Source: Bradyrhizobium archetypum
GTDB lineage: Bacteria; Pseudomonadota; Alphaproteobacteria; Rhizobiales; Xanthobacteraceae
DNA length: 64,000 nucleotides
Direction of reading: 5' to 3'
Assembly (NCBI RefSeq): GCF_013114835.1
Contig: NZ_JAAVLW010000002.1
Coordinates: forward strand, 806,001 to 870,000
Shown: piece by piece, positions 33,878-43,164 of the stretch
Layout: each line of letters opens with the position of its first letter
How positions within the stretch are numbered: position 1 is the first letter of the stretch
Position numbers and translations under genes: made by a program
Notes under the pieces: model-generated
Told to the model about the DNA's origin: nothing
Database searches by the model: none
The model's input: the letters and a program-made list of their open reading frames with translations, nothing else

Positions 33878-34432
33878 CTACCGCAGACCCTCATACACCA
33901 TGAAGCCGCGCGCGATGGCGAGCTTGCGCAAGGCGCGAGGAACCAGCTTTTGCGGGCGGTGCAGATAGCGCCACGACGTTATCTTGAAATCCCTGATCGC
34001 GCCGAGGTCGTCTTCAAACGGCGCCAGCAATCCGGTCAGGCTGATCGGCGCATGCGCGCGGTTGTTGAATGGCAGCAATAGCAACTCCAGATGCGCCGTC
34101 GTTCCGTCCTCCGAAGTTGCGGTGATACCGGCAATCGCCGCCAGCATTTCTTCCGCGACGTAAGTGACGATGTCTTCGATCTCGCGGCGGTTGTCCGGGG
34201 TGAAGAGGGCGGAGAAGCTGGTGTCCTTCAGGTCGCGGCCGAGCAGGGCGCAGACCCGCGTCCCGGCGACGCGAAACGGGTAGCCGGCGTCGCTATCGTA
34301 GGACAGCACGAAAATATCGCCGAGCAGTTCGCGCACCGCACCGGGTTCGATCTCGCTGCGGTCCGGCGCCCGCGCATCGCCGCGCTTCGCATCCCAATAG
34401 GCGTAGAACTCGCGGCTCGATGGGTGTTTCAT
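33878..34432 (-). CDS. PAS-fold domain protein (PAS_5 family)
   Basis: 184 aa. PAS_5-type sequence: REFYAYWDAKRGDARAPDRS ... RELLGDIFVLSYDSDAGYPF ... GTRVCALLGRDLKDTSF. These proteins occur in large numbers in Bradyrhizobium and are presumed sensors; no output domain is present. Single gene. Confidence 0.85.
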   Translation of the reverse strand: MKHPSSREFYAYWDAKRGDARAPDRSEIEPGAVRELLGDIFVLSYDSDAGYPFRVAGTRVCALLGRDLKDTSFSALFTPDNRREIEDIVTYVAEEMLAAIAGITATSEDGTTAHLELLLLPFNNRAHAPISLTGLLAPFEDDLGAIRDFKITSWRYLHRPQKLVPRALRKLAIARGFMVYEGLR

Positions 34433-34773
34433 CTCTTAATCCTCGCCCCCGGGTTGCCTGGCGAGACATTTCTGTCCCGCTTTTGCGCAACACGCCTTCC
34501 CTGGCGTGTTGTGCAGGACAGGCTTTGCAGCGTCCATGCCGCCAACGCGTTTTGGCCGCGCGCGGCGCGGCTTTGCGTTGTTAACCTTAAATTAACTATG
34601 AGGTTGGCGAGGACCGAGCGGCGTGGATAGTGTGGAACGCATCGGACGGCGCCGGTTTATCTCCGAGTTCTCGGCGCAGTTGGTACACGGATGGCGTCAA
34701 ACAGTTTGGTCATCGCGCGGGGAGGGGCGGGGATGTGATCCTGCCTCCAGGGGCGCGAAAAGATCAGCAGGAC

Positions 34774-34804
34774 AAGGGAGAGCTTTCTCAGAGCTCTCCC
34801 TTTT
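34774..34804 (+). terminator. Perfect 11-bp intrinsic terminator, plus strand
   Basis: Arms AAGGGAGAGCT (34774-34784) and AGCTCTCCCTT (34792-34802), 7-base loop, then TT. No gene on the plus strand ends here, implying an uncatalogued plus-strand RNA upstream. Confidence 0.8.
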
Positions 34805-34842
34805 CGTTGTTGATTGTTTCGTTGCTGATTGTGCAGATTTCG

Positions 34843-34965
34843 TGTCCCGGACGCGCAACGCATAAGCGTTGCGACGCAGAGCCGGGACTCACTGCAGCCG
34901 CCTGGGTCCCGGCTCAGCGTCGCGTCACTCCGCGCCGCGCCGCGTCCGGGACACGCGAATAGGTA
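34843..34965. repeat. Dispersed GTCCCGG/CCGGGAC repeat
   Basis: Inverted repeat: TGTCCCGGACGCGCAACGC on the left, GCGCCGCGTCCGGGACACGCG on the right, with GCCGGGAC/GTCCCGGC inside. Ends just before the rhomboid gene. Confidence 0.65.
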
Positions 34966-35048
34966 CGATTGTGCACTTGCACAGGGTGGGTAAAGCCGCC
35001 TATCTGGGCCCATACGCCGCGAAGCTGCCAGCCAAGGTCCTGGACCCT

Positions 35049-35846
35049 TTGGAATCCCAGTCCTACTCATACCGGGTCGAGCCGCCGGACACCCCGCGTG
35101 AGCCGATCCTGACGCTGCCGGGCGCGCTAACTGCCTATATCGCGCTGATCGCTGTGATTCATTTGCGGGTGCTGCTGCCGGTGGAGGTGGAGAACTGGAC
35201 CATCGACGTCTTCGGCTTCATTCCGAAACGCTACGATTCCACGCTGCTCAAGATCGCGTTTCCAGGCGGGACCGGGGCCAAGGTCTGGACCTTCGTCACC
35301 TATTCGCTGCTGCATGCCAATCTCAGCCATATCGGCTTCAACGTGCTGTGGCTGCTGCCGTTTGGCAGCGCGCTGGCGCGCCGGTTCGGCCCTATCAGGT
35401 TTTTTTTGTTCATGGCGGTAACAGCGGCGGCGGGCGCATTGGCGCATCTCGTTACCCACGAGCATGCGATCGCGCCGATGATCGGCGCCTCGGCCTCGGT
35501 ATCGGGCGCCATGGCTGCCGCCATCCGCTTCGCCTTCGTGCGGGGAAGTTTTCTGTCATTCAGACGCGGCGATGCGGACGCTGCTGCCAAGGTTCCGGCG
35601 CTGTCGCTTGGCCGGGCGCTGCGCAACACGCGCGTGCTCGGATTTCTGGCGGTGTGGTTTGGCGTCAACATCATTTTCGGCCTCGGCTCGATTTCGATCG
35701 GCGCTGAAGGCGCCACCGTCGCTTGGCAGGCGCATATCGGCGGATTTCTCGCCGGCCTGATGCTGTTTTCGCTGTTCGATCCGGTGCGGCGCGGGATACC
35801 GCATGCGGCGGATGCTTCATCGCCCGATGAACCTGGCCGCGTCTGA
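35049..35846 (+). CDS. Rhomboid-family intramembrane serine protease
   Basis: 265 aa. About six helices. Catalytic Ser in GASASVSG and His in WQAHIGGFLAG, with the typical LLHANLSHIGFNVLWLLPFG segment. Cleaves membrane proteins within the bilayer. Start TTG 35049 is proposed because homologues begin near here; an alternative GTG 34971 (291 aa) is possible. The upstream frame belongs to a repeat. Confidence 0.85.
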   Translation: MESQSYSYRVEPPDTPREPILTLPGALTAYIALIAVIHLRVLLPVEVENWTIDVFGFIPKRYDSTLLKIAFPGGTGAKVWTFVTYSLLHANLSHIGFNVLWLLPFGSALARRFGPIRFFLFMAVTAAAGALAHLVTHEHAIAPMIGASASVSGAMAAAIRFAFVRGSFLSFRRGDADAAAKVPALSLGRALRNTRVLGFLAVWFGVNIIFGLGSISIGAEGATVAWQAHIGGFLAGLMLFSLFDPVRRGIPHAADASSPDEPGRV

Positions 35847-36036
35847 TCGCCGCTTGCGGCGAGCGTTGATTTAATTCATCATCCCCACAAGTTGTAGCGC
35901 AAGCCAACGCCGCTGCCGTGCCACGCCAGCCGCGCTTGTAGACCGCGTCCTGAAACGAAACCGGCGCGGAACTGTTGATTGAAGACTCGCGAACAAGTCG
36001 GGCCCTGGTGGCACGCACGGATTCAGGGAGGCGACA

Positions 36037-36465
36037 ATGACGGTACGTTCGATTCTCGACACCAAAGGCCACGAGATCACGAGCATCGAGCCGGATGCCA
36101 AGCTTTCGGCTGCGATCAAGATCCTCGGCGAACGCAAGATCGGCGCCGTGCTGGTGATGAATCAGGGACGTCTCGAGGGCATTCTGTCGGAGCGCGATAT
36201 CGTTCGGGCATTGGGCGAGCGCGGCGCCAGGGTGATCGAGGAGCCGGTCAGCGCCGTGATGACGCGCAAGGTCGTGAGTTGCCGGGAGGCCGACACCGTC
36301 GCTGCGATCATGGAGATGATGACGCTCGGCAAGTTCCGCCATTTGCCCGTGGTCGAGGATGGCAAGGTGGTGGGCCTGATTTCGATCGGCGATATCGTCA
36401 AGCGCCGCGTCCAGGAATACGAGGCCGAGCAGGAAGCGCTGCGCGACTACATCAAGACGGCCTGA
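36037..36465 (+). CDS. Two-CBS-domain protein
   Basis: 142 aa of paired CBS domains: VRSILDTKGHEITSIEPDA ... AAIKILGERKIGAVLVMN ... ILSERDIVRAL and then VMTRKVVSCREADTVAAIM ... FRHLPVVEDGKVVGLISIGD. Such stand-alone CBS pairs bind adenine nucleotides; role here unknown. RBS GGAGGCGAC before the ATG. Confidence 0.93.
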   Translation: MTVRSILDTKGHEITSIEPDAKLSAAIKILGERKIGAVLVMNQGRLEGILSERDIVRALGERGARVIEEPVSAVMTRKVVSCREADTVAAIMEMMTLGKFRHLPVVEDGKVVGLISIGDIVKRRVQEYEAEQEALRDYIKTA

Positions 36466-36519
36466 CGATGCATTCGCGGTGACCGACCGTAGGTGCGATC
36501 CCGCGGTGGCCCTGTTTCA

Positions 36520-37578
36520 CTATTCCTTCTCGGCCTTTTCGACCGCTCCGACGGCTTTGCCTGCCGGTGGCGGCGCCAGAATGTGGATCGCCTCCTGGAT
36601 TGAATCGATCGCGCGCTCGGCCGCCTTGACGCCGTGGGCGATCAGATCGTCGGCGCGATGAAAATCGAACCAGCCGATCTTGCCGACGCGGGGCGAGATC
36701 AGGAGATCCGGCGGATCACCGGCAAGCCGTGCGCGGGTGATGCGGTCCTGCATGATGTTGAAGGCATCGACCATGACCGAGGAGATGCCCGGCCGTCCGC
36801 CGCCGCCGAAGAACTCACGCTTCATGGTACGCTCGGCGGAAAAGAACTTTCCGATGCCGCGCTTCCGTGGCTCGGGTTCGGGCACCGCTTCCGGCATCAC
36901 CGTGACCGAAACGCCGGGTGTCGGGCCGTGGGAATAGATCGTCGTGGAATGCGCGAAGACGTCGCTGGAAAGGTTGGCGGCGATGACGATCTCCGCGCCG
37001 AGCGCGCGGGCTGCCGACACCGGCACCGGATTGACCAGGGCACCGTCGACCAGCCAGCGGTCGCCAACCAGTATCGGCGAGAATATGCCCGGCAGCGCGT
37101 AGGAGGCACGCATCGCATCCACCATCGGGCCGTGGGTCAGCCAGATCTCGTGGCCGGTGCGCACTTCGGTCGCCACCGTGGCGAATTTCACCGGCAGGTC
37201 CTCGATCAGGCTCTGGCCGAGCGCGGCCTCCAATTGGGTCGCAAGCTTGGCGCCGCCGATCAGGCCCGAGCCGTTCAGGCGGATATCGAGATAGGAGAGG
37301 ACGGTTCGCGGCTGCAGGCTGCGCGCCCATTCTTCCAGCGTATCGAGATGTCCGGCGGCATAGGCCCCGCCGACGACGGCTCCGATCGAGGTTCCGACCA
37401 CGACGTTGGGTACGATGCCGTGGGCCACCAGCGTCCGGACGATGCCGATATGGGCAAAGCCGCGCGCGGCGCCGCCGCCCAGCGCCAGCCCGATCACCGG
37501 CCGGCGGATAGTACCGAGCCCCACCTTGTCGTCGGCATCGGAGCTCTTTTGGCCGCGGCCCATCCAACTATCCAACAC
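36520..37578 (-). CDS. Patatin-like phospholipase
   Basis: 352 aa. Family catalytic dyad: nucleophile in VVGTSIGAVVGG, Asp in LVDGALVNP; oxyanion GGGAARGFAHIG. Start is GTG 37578 with AGGAG 7 bases upstream; the longer frame to 37671 begins in non-coding DNA. RssA-type members are membrane-associated lipid acyl hydrolases; substrate unknown. Confidence 0.88.
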   Translation of the reverse strand: MLDSWMGRGQKSSDADDKVGLGTIRRPVIGLALGGGAARGFAHIGIVRTLVAHGIVPNVVVGTSIGAVVGGAYAAGHLDTLEEWARSLQPRTVLSYLDIRLNGSGLIGGAKLATQLEAALGQSLIEDLPVKFATVATEVRTGHEIWLTHGPMVDAMRASYALPGIFSPILVGDRWLVDGALVNPVPVSAARALGAEIVIAANLSSDVFAHSTTIYSHGPTPGVSVTVMPEAVPEPEPRKRGIGKFFSAERTMKREFFGGGGRPGISSVMVDAFNIMQDRITRARLAGDPPDLLISPRVGKIGWFDFHRADDLIAHGVKAAERAIDSIQEAIHILAPPPAGKAVGAVEKAEKE

Positions 37579-37806
37579 GCAAAGTCTCCTGCGGCTGCAA
37601 GGATATTCGCCGCGGCGTGGCCGCGCCAGAAATTCCATTCCGATTGGGAAGCATGGTTTATGCCCCGCCAAGACGGCCTAGACAGGCATTATGACCGGGC
37701 CGCGACCTCGGGATCAACATATCGAGTGTTACTCCCGGTTCCGTAACCTTCCGGGGGCCGAGCCGGCCGTTGGTGGCTTGAATTTGCCGCGTTTTCGGTG
37801 AAAAGC

Positions 37807-38883
37807 ATGCCGATGATTGCGCGGGGTGACGGTATCGGCAGATACGGGCGGGGCGGATGGCCTTTCCCGGCGCTGATGCTCGCCTTGGTGCTGGTCACGC
37901 TGCTTCCGGCCCCGCTCTCGGCCCAGTGGTTCTCGGACCGGCCACCACCGGTACCGCCCGCCGCGGTTCCGGACGCCCAGACCGGGCCCGCCATGAATCT
38001 GGCGCCGCCGTCCGGAGCGGGAGCGATCCCGCCGCTTCCCGGGCCGCTGACCCAGCCCACCCTCGTTCAGCCGCAGCTCACAACCGTGCCACCGGTGGCG
38101 CCGCCGCCAGGCGCCTCACCGGCAAACCAGGCGGTGCTGTCGCTGACGGCGCGCTACGGCAAGGATCTGCCGGTCATCAATGGCGGGCTGGTATGGCGGG
38201 TGTTCGCCGACAAGCCCGACGATACCGGCACGTTCAAGCTGGTCCGCGAGGAACGCGGCGCGACCCCGAACATCGTGTTGCCGCCCGGCAATTACGTCGT
38301 CCACGTCGCGCTCGGCCTGGTCAGCGCGGTACGCACGGTCAGCCTGAAGGCCGAGACGGATCGCGTGGCCTTCGTGCTGCCCGCCGGCGGACTGCGCATC
38401 GAAGGCCGCGTCGGCTCCAGCAAGATTCCGCCGAACCAGATTTCGTTCGCGATCTACAAGGGCAGCCAGTTCGAGGGCTCCGAACGTAGCCCGCTGCTTC
38501 CGAACGTCCCCGCCGGCGATGTCGCGCTGCTGCCGGAGGGGACCTACTACATCATCTCCAACTATGGCGATGCCAATTCGGTCGTACGCTCTGACATCCG
38601 CGTCCAGGCCGGCAAGCTCACGGACGTGACGGTTTCGCACCGTGCCGCGGTGATTACGCTGAAACTCGTCAGCGATCGGGGCGGGGAAGCGCTTGCCAAT
38701 ACCGCCTGGTCGGTGATCACGCCGGGTGGCGACGTCATCAAGGAATCGATCGGCGCGTTTCCGCGCGTGGTGCTGTCCGAGGGCGAATACCGCGCGATCG
38801 CCAAGAACGAGGGCAAGGTATTCGAGCGGCCCTTCAACGTTGTCAACGGCGTCGACGCCGAGGTCGAGGTCATCGCGCGCTGA
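37807..38883 (+). CDS. Exported beta-rich protein, unknown
   Basis: 358 aa. Signal-like hydrophobic segment (ALMLALVLVTLLPAPLSAQW), a Pro-rich linker (residues ~38-110, PPPVPPAAVPDAQTGP), then repeated beta-rich units containing LPPGNYVVHVALGLVSA, LLPEGTYYIISNYGDAN and LSEGEYRAIAKNEG, each a similar Gly-x-Tyr turn. No enzyme motif. Periplasmic location expected. Confidence 0.75.
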   Translation: MPMIARGDGIGRYGRGGWPFPALMLALVLVTLLPAPLSAQWFSDRPPPVPPAAVPDAQTGPAMNLAPPSGAGAIPPLPGPLTQPTLVQPQLTTVPPVAPPPGASPANQAVLSLTARYGKDLPVINGGLVWRVFADKPDDTGTFKLVREERGATPNIVLPPGNYVVHVALGLVSAVRTVSLKAETDRVAFVLPAGGLRIEGRVGSSKIPPNQISFAIYKGSQFEGSERSPLLPNVPAGDVALLPEGTYYIISNYGDANSVVRSDIRVQAGKLTDVTVSHRAAVITLKLVSDRGGEALANTAWSVITPGGDVIKESIGAFPRVVLSEGEYRAIAKNEGKVFERPFNVVNGVDAEVEVIAR

Positions 38884-38898
38884 GTTTTCGCGCGATCG

Positions 38899-38986
38899 GC
38901 ATGCCCGGGCTTGACCCGGGCATCCATCCTCTTCGCAGGAGTTTTCTCAGGGTCGATGGATTGCCGGGTCAAGCCCGGCAATGACG
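38899..38986. repeat. Dispersed palindrome, GTCATGCCCGGG family
   Basis: Arms CATGCCCGGGCTTGACC and GGGTCAAGCCCGGCAATGAC around a short loop; related to the element at 660-749. Lies between convergent genes. Confidence 0.75.
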
Positions 38987-38995
38987 GTCACGGGA

Positions 38996-39604
38996 CTAAA
39001 ACCGCGTCACGATATCGGACAGCGCCGGGCGCGGGCGGTCTTCGGCGGGCTTCGACGCCGTGCCGATGTGAATGAAGCCCACGAGTTTTTCATCCGCCTT
39101 CAATCCCAGCCCGTCCAGCACGTCGCGGTCGAACGCGAACCAGCCGGTCAGCCAGGCGGCGCCATAGCCGAGCGCGGTCGCGGCAGTGACGATGTTCATC
39201 GCGCTGGCGCCGGCGGACAGTTCCTGCTCCCAGGCCGGCACCTTCGGATGCGGCCGGGTGAAGCTGACCACGGCGATCACCAACGGCGCATCCATCAGCC
39301 GGCGTTTCTCCACCTCGATGTCGGCGGCCGGTGCCGACGGGTTCTTCTTCGCAAACACCCGCGCGATGACGTCGCCGGCCCGCGCCCGGGCATCGCCCTC
39401 GAACACGATGAAGCGCCACGGCGTCAGCTTGCCGTGGTCCGGCACCCGCGCCCCTATCGTCAGGATGGTATCGAGCTCGGAAGCCGAAGGGCCGGGGCCG
39501 CTCATATCGCGGGGCTTGACCGAGCGGCGGATCTTCAGAAGTTCAATGGCGTCGGGCACAACGTTCTCGTTCGTCGGAGATGGCTGCGGCACAGATAGTG
39601 GCAC
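38996..39604 (-). CDS. Nitroreductase family protein
   Basis: 202 aa. Flavin-binding nitroreductase: IRRSVKPRDM (FMN phosphate site) and FIVFEGDARARAGDVIA, ALGYGAAWLTGWFAFDR, VGFIHIGTASKPAEDRPRP. FMN enzyme reducing nitro or quinone compounds with NAD(P)H. 37 bases downstream of thrS. Confidence 0.88.
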   Translation of the reverse strand: MPLSVPQPSPTNENVVPDAIELLKIRRSVKPRDMSGPGPSASELDTILTIGARVPDHGKLTPWRFIVFEGDARARAGDVIARVFAKKNPSAPAADIEVEKRRLMDAPLVIAVVSFTRPHPKVPAWEQELSAGASAMNIVTAATALGYGAAWLTGWFAFDRDVLDGLGLKADEKLVGFIHIGTASKPAEDRPRPALSDIVTRF

Positions 39605-39641
39605 AGCCGGTCCAGCGGAAGCCGATTTAGACCGATTATGA

Positions 39642-41687
39642 TCAGACAGCCGCCCGCGCCCGCTTCACGTCCGGCGGGGTCGCTTCCTCGACCAGCGCGG
39701 CGAGCGCCTCGTCGGTCGGCATCACGGTTTGGCCTTCGCTGCCAAGCCGGCGGATCGAGACCGAATGGGTTTCGGCTTCCTTCTTGCCGACGACGAGAAG
39801 AGCAGGGATCTTCGCCAGCGAGTGCTCGCGGACCTTGTAGTTGATCTTCTCGTTGCGCAGGTCGATCTCGACGCGCAGGCCGGCGCGCCGCGCGGCAGCC
39901 GCGACCACCTTGGCGTATTCGTCGCCTTCGGAAGTGATCGTCGTGACCACCACCTGGGTCGGCGCCAGCCACAGCGGGAAGTTGCCGGCGAAGTGCTCGA
40001 TCAGGATGCCGATGAAGCGCTCCATCGAGCCGCAGATCGCGCGATGGACCATCACCGGCGTCTTCTTGGAGCCGTCGGTATCGATGTAGAACGCGCCGAA
40101 CCGTTCCGGCAGGTTGAAGTCGACCTGCGTGGTGCCGCATTGCCAGTCGCGGCCGATGGCGTCACGCAGCACATATTCGAATTTCGGCCCGTAGAACGCG
40201 CCTTCGCCCGGATTGATCGCGGTCTTGATACGGTTGCTGCCGCTGGCCTGAATTTCCGCAAGCACCGTCGCCATCACGCGCTCGGCATGCTCCCACATCT
40301 CGTCGGTGCCGACGCGCTTCTCCGGCCGGGTCGAGAGTTTCACCGTCAGCTCGCCGTCGAAGCCGAAATCGGCATAGGTCGACAGGATCAACTCGTTGAT
40401 CTTGAGGCACTCTTCCGCCAGCTGCGCTTCGGTGCAGAACACATGCGCATCGTCCTGGGTGAAGCCGCGCACGCGCATCAGGCCGTGCATGGCACCCGAC
40501 GCCTCGTAGCGATGCACCACGCCGAATTCGGCAAGGCGCAAGGGCAGGTCGCGATAGCTCTTCAGGCCATGCTTGAAGATCTGCACATGGCCGGGGCAGT
40601 TCATCGGCTTCAGCGCAAACCAGCGCTTGTCCTCGGCTTCGTCGCCGGCCGATTGCGCCGCGAACATGTTCTCGCGGTACCAGTCCCAATGGCCCGAGGT
40701 TTCCCACAATACCTTGTCGAGGATCTGCGGCGCGTTGACCTCGTCGTAGTCGCCGGCCAGGCGGCGGCGCATATAGGCGATCAGCGCCTGGAAGATGGTC
40801 CAGCCCTTCGGGTGCCAGAACACCACGCCGGGCCCCTCTTCCTGGAAGTGGAACAGGTCGAGCTCGCGGCCGAGCTTGCGGTGGTCGCGCTTCTCGGCTT
40901 CCTCGATCTGCTTGAGGTAGGCGTCGAGTTCCTCCTGCTTGGCGAACGCCGTGCCGTAGATCCGCGTCAGCATCGGGTTGTTGGCATCGCCGCGCCAGTA
41001 GGCGCCCGCCACCTTCATCAGCTTGAACGCGTTGCCGATCTTGCCCGTCGAGTTCATGTGCGGGCCGCGGCAAAGATCGAACCAGTCGCCCTGGAAATAG
41101 ATCTTGATCGGCTCGTCGCCGGGAATGGCGTCGACCAGCTCGACCTTGAACGCCTCGCCCTTGTCGCGGAACACCTGCTTGGTTTTTTCGCGGTCCCACA
41201 CCTGCTTGGTGAAGGGCTTGTCGCGCGCGATGATCTCGCGCATCCGCTTCTCGATCGCGGCAAAGTCTTCCGGCGTGAACGGCTCGTTGCGGAAGAAGTC
41301 GTAATAGAAGCCGTTCTCGATCACCGGGCCGATGGTCACCTGAGTGCCCGGCCACAGCGACTGCACGGCCTCCGCCAATACATGCGCGCAGTCATGCCGG
41401 ATCAGTTCCAGCGCGCGGGGATCTTCGCGGCTAATGAGTTCGAGCCTCGCATCGTGCAAGATCGGATCGTTGAGATCGGCGAGTACGCCGTCGAGCGCCA
41501 TTGCCACCGTGCGCTTGGCAAGCGACGGCGAGATGCCCTTGGCGATATCGAAGCCGGTGGTCCCCTTGGCGTATTCGCGCTTGGCGCCGTCGGGGAAGGT
41601 GAGGGTGACTTTGTGCACGGGTTCGGCCGGTTTCAAATTCGCAAGGCCAAATTGGAATCCCGATGCGGGTGCATTGCTGTCAGGCAT
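39642..41687 (-). CDS. thrS: Threonyl-tRNA synthetase
   Basis: 681 aa, full length. TGS domain ([20 protein letters not shown]), editing-domain HxxxH in [20 protein letters not shown], then class II catalytic core with motif 2 [20 protein letters not shown] and anticodon-binding C-terminus ([19 protein letters not shown]). Start is the second of two close ATGs: AAGGAG lies 6 bases before ATG 41687 but touches ATG 41693. Essential gene. Confidence 0.98.
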   Translation of the reverse strand: MPDSNAPASGFQFGLANLKPAEPVHKVTLTFPDGAKREYAKGTTGFDIAKGISPSLAKRTVAMALDGVLADLNDPILHDARLELISREDPRALELIRHDCAHVLAEAVQSLWPGTQVTIGPVIENGFYYDFFRNEPFTPEDFAAIEKRMREIIARDKPFTKQVWDREKTKQVFRDKGEAFKVELVDAIPGDEPIKIYFQGDWFDLCRGPHMNSTGKIGNAFKLMKVAGAYWRGDANNPMLTRIYGTAFAKQEELDAYLKQIEEAEKRDHRKLGRELDLFHFQEEGPGVVFWHPKGWTIFQALIAYMRRRLAGDYDEVNAPQILDKVLWETSGHWDWYRENMFAAQSAGDEAEDKRWFALKPMNCPGHVQIFKHGLKSYRDLPLRLAEFGVVHRYEASGAMHGLMRVRGFTQDDAHVFCTEAQLAEECLKINELILSTYADFGFDGELTVKLSTRPEKRVGTDEMWEHAERVMATVLAEIQASGSNRIKTAINPGEGAFYGPKFEYVLRDAIGRDWQCGTTQVDFNLPERFGAFYIDTDGSKKTPVMVHRAICGSMERFIGILIEHFAGNFPLWLAPTQVVVTTITSEGDEYAKVVAAAARRAGLRVEIDLRNEKINYKVREHSLAKIPALLVVGKKEAETHSVSIRRLGSEGQTVMPTDEALAALVEEATPPDVKRARAAV

Positions 41688-41959
41688 TGGCATCTCCTTG
41701 AGCTCACTCCTGCGAACGAGCGCAGGTAAGCGGGAAACAGCGGTATAGCAGGCGATTCGGCTCCTGCAATCGGGCAATTTCGCCAAATAGCCGTGATGGG
41801 GGCGGCTGCGGGAGCTACATCTGGCCCAATCGCACGGAAAAGAAGACCGGTTCTCCGTCACGGCTGCGCACGGATATCAGCGCCGTCAAATCAATAAAAC
41901 TCATGACAGCGATGACAAATAATCCGGCATCGCGTCCTTTTCTTGGCACTGCGCGGACC

Positions 41960-41986
41960 GTACATGCATGTGCATGAAACATGTAC
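41960..41986. promoter_or_regulatory. GTACATG inverted repeat at the MFS gene start
   Basis: Arms GTACATG (41960-41966) and CATGTAC (41980-41986), spaced 13 bases, spanning the candidate start codons. Could be an operator or an mRNA hairpin over the start. Confidence 0.35.
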
Positions 41987-43146
41987 CCGTGCCCGTCCAA
42001 ATCGAACGCCGCTTCGCTCCCACCGCCCTGATGCTCGGCAATCTCGTCACCGGTTGCTCGGTGCTGGCGCCGGCGGGCATGCTGGTTGAATTGTCCGCCG
42101 GTCTTGACGTCTCGGTCCGCACCGCGGGTCTCCTGATCACCTTCGGCGCGATCGTGCTCTGCATCGGTTCGCCTGTCACGGCGTGGCTGACTTCCAGGAT
42201 CGAGCGCCGCACGCTGCTTACCGCTACCCTCGCTGTGCTGGCGCTCACCAACATCGCTTCCGCCTTCGCGCCTGACTACGCGAGCCTGCTCGCCATTCGC
42301 CTGGTCATGCTGGCGGTCGGCGCGCTTTACACGCCGCAGGCGGCGGGAACGGCTGCGCTGATCGTGCCGGAAGAAAAACGCGGCAGCACCATCGCCTACA
42401 TCTTTCTCGGCTGGTCGCTGGCGGCTGCAGTTGGCCTGCCGGCGATCACGTTCATCGCCAGCCGCTATGGGTGGCAGGGGGTCTATGCTGCGATCGGTGC
42501 GACAAGCTGCGTTAGCTTCCTGTTGCTGGCCTGGCGCCTGCCGCGCGGGCTGATGGGCGCGCCGGTCGACCTCAAGACCTGGGCAGCGATCGGCCGCAAT
42601 CCGATGATCCTGCTGCTGCTGCTGATCACGACGCTGCAGATGTCCGGCCAGTTCGTGGTGTTCACCTATATGGGTCCGTTGCTGGCGCGGTTGACGGGAG
42701 CAGGCCCGGACCCGATCGCCCTGGTGTTTGCGACCTACGGCGTGTGCGGCGTGATCGGCACGGTGATCGCGACCCGCATCGTCGATTCCTGGGGGGCCTG
42801 GAAGACGTCCATGCTGTTCACGTCGGTGCTGTTGGCCGGCCTCGGCGGCTGGGCGCTCAGCGCCGGCATCTATCCGTTGATGGCTGTTTCCGTTGCGGTC
42901 TGGGGCATTGGATTCGCTTCCACCAATTCGATGCAGCAGGTGAGGCTTGTCGGTGCCGCACCTATGCTGGCGTCGGCCTCGGTGTCGCTCAACACTTCAG
43001 TGCTCTACATCGGGCAGGCCATCGGCTCGGCGACCGGCGGCTTTCTCTATGCGCGCGATCTGCTCCACGCCTCGGGCTATGTCGCCACCGCCTTCGTCGC
43101 GCTGGCGGTGGTGACGGTGATTCTGACCAAACCGAGGAAGGCCTAG
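41968..43146 (+). CDS. MFS transporter (drug/sugar efflux-like)
   Basis: 392 aa, about 12 helices. Early FAPTALMLGNLVTGCSVLAPAGM and SPVTAWLTSRIERRTLL (motif A-like, loop 2-3) place it in the DHA1-type superfamily. Substrate unknown. Start could be 41968 or 41974. It lies between thrS and yidD, away from their usual partners. Confidence 0.9.
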   Translation: MCMKHVPVPVQIERRFAPTALMLGNLVTGCSVLAPAGMLVELSAGLDVSVRTAGLLITFGAIVLCIGSPVTAWLTSRIERRTLLTATLAVLALTNIASAFAPDYASLLAIRLVMLAVGALYTPQAAGTAALIVPEEKRGSTIAYIFLGWSLAAAVGLPAITFIASRYGWQGVYAAIGATSCVSFLLLAWRLPRGLMGAPVDLKTWAAIGRNPMILLLLLITTLQMSGQFVVFTYMGPLLARLTGAGPDPIALVFATYGVCGVIGTVIATRIVDSWGAWKTSMLFTSVLLAGLGGWALSAGIYPLMAVSVAVWGIGFASTNSMQQVRLVGAAPMLASASVSLNTSVLYIGQAIGSATGGFLYARDLLHASGYVATAFVALAVVTVILTKPRKA

Positions 43147-43164
43147 CGGGGACGGAGCGGCCGG

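Larger units (their letters stand above)
34433..35048. other. Gene-poor region holding a terminator and a repeat
   Basis: No convincing gene. Holds GC-rich DNA at 34600-34770, a strong plus-strand terminator at 34774-34804, and a dispersed repeat at about 34843-34965. The first 80 or so bases of the longest upstream rhomboid frame are inside this repeat, so they were excluded from that gene. Confidence 0.5.

Noticed and set aside
34869..35048. N-terminal extension of the rhomboid gene
   Set aside because: Most of it is inside the dispersed repeat at 34843-34965; homologues start later.
39729..41729. 666-codon plus-strand frame
   Set aside because: Antisense to thrS; composition typical of a GC-rich shadow.
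41815..42000. 61-codon minus frame upstream of thrS
   Set aside because: No RBS and overlaps the MFS start palindrome; only the last third looks protein-like.
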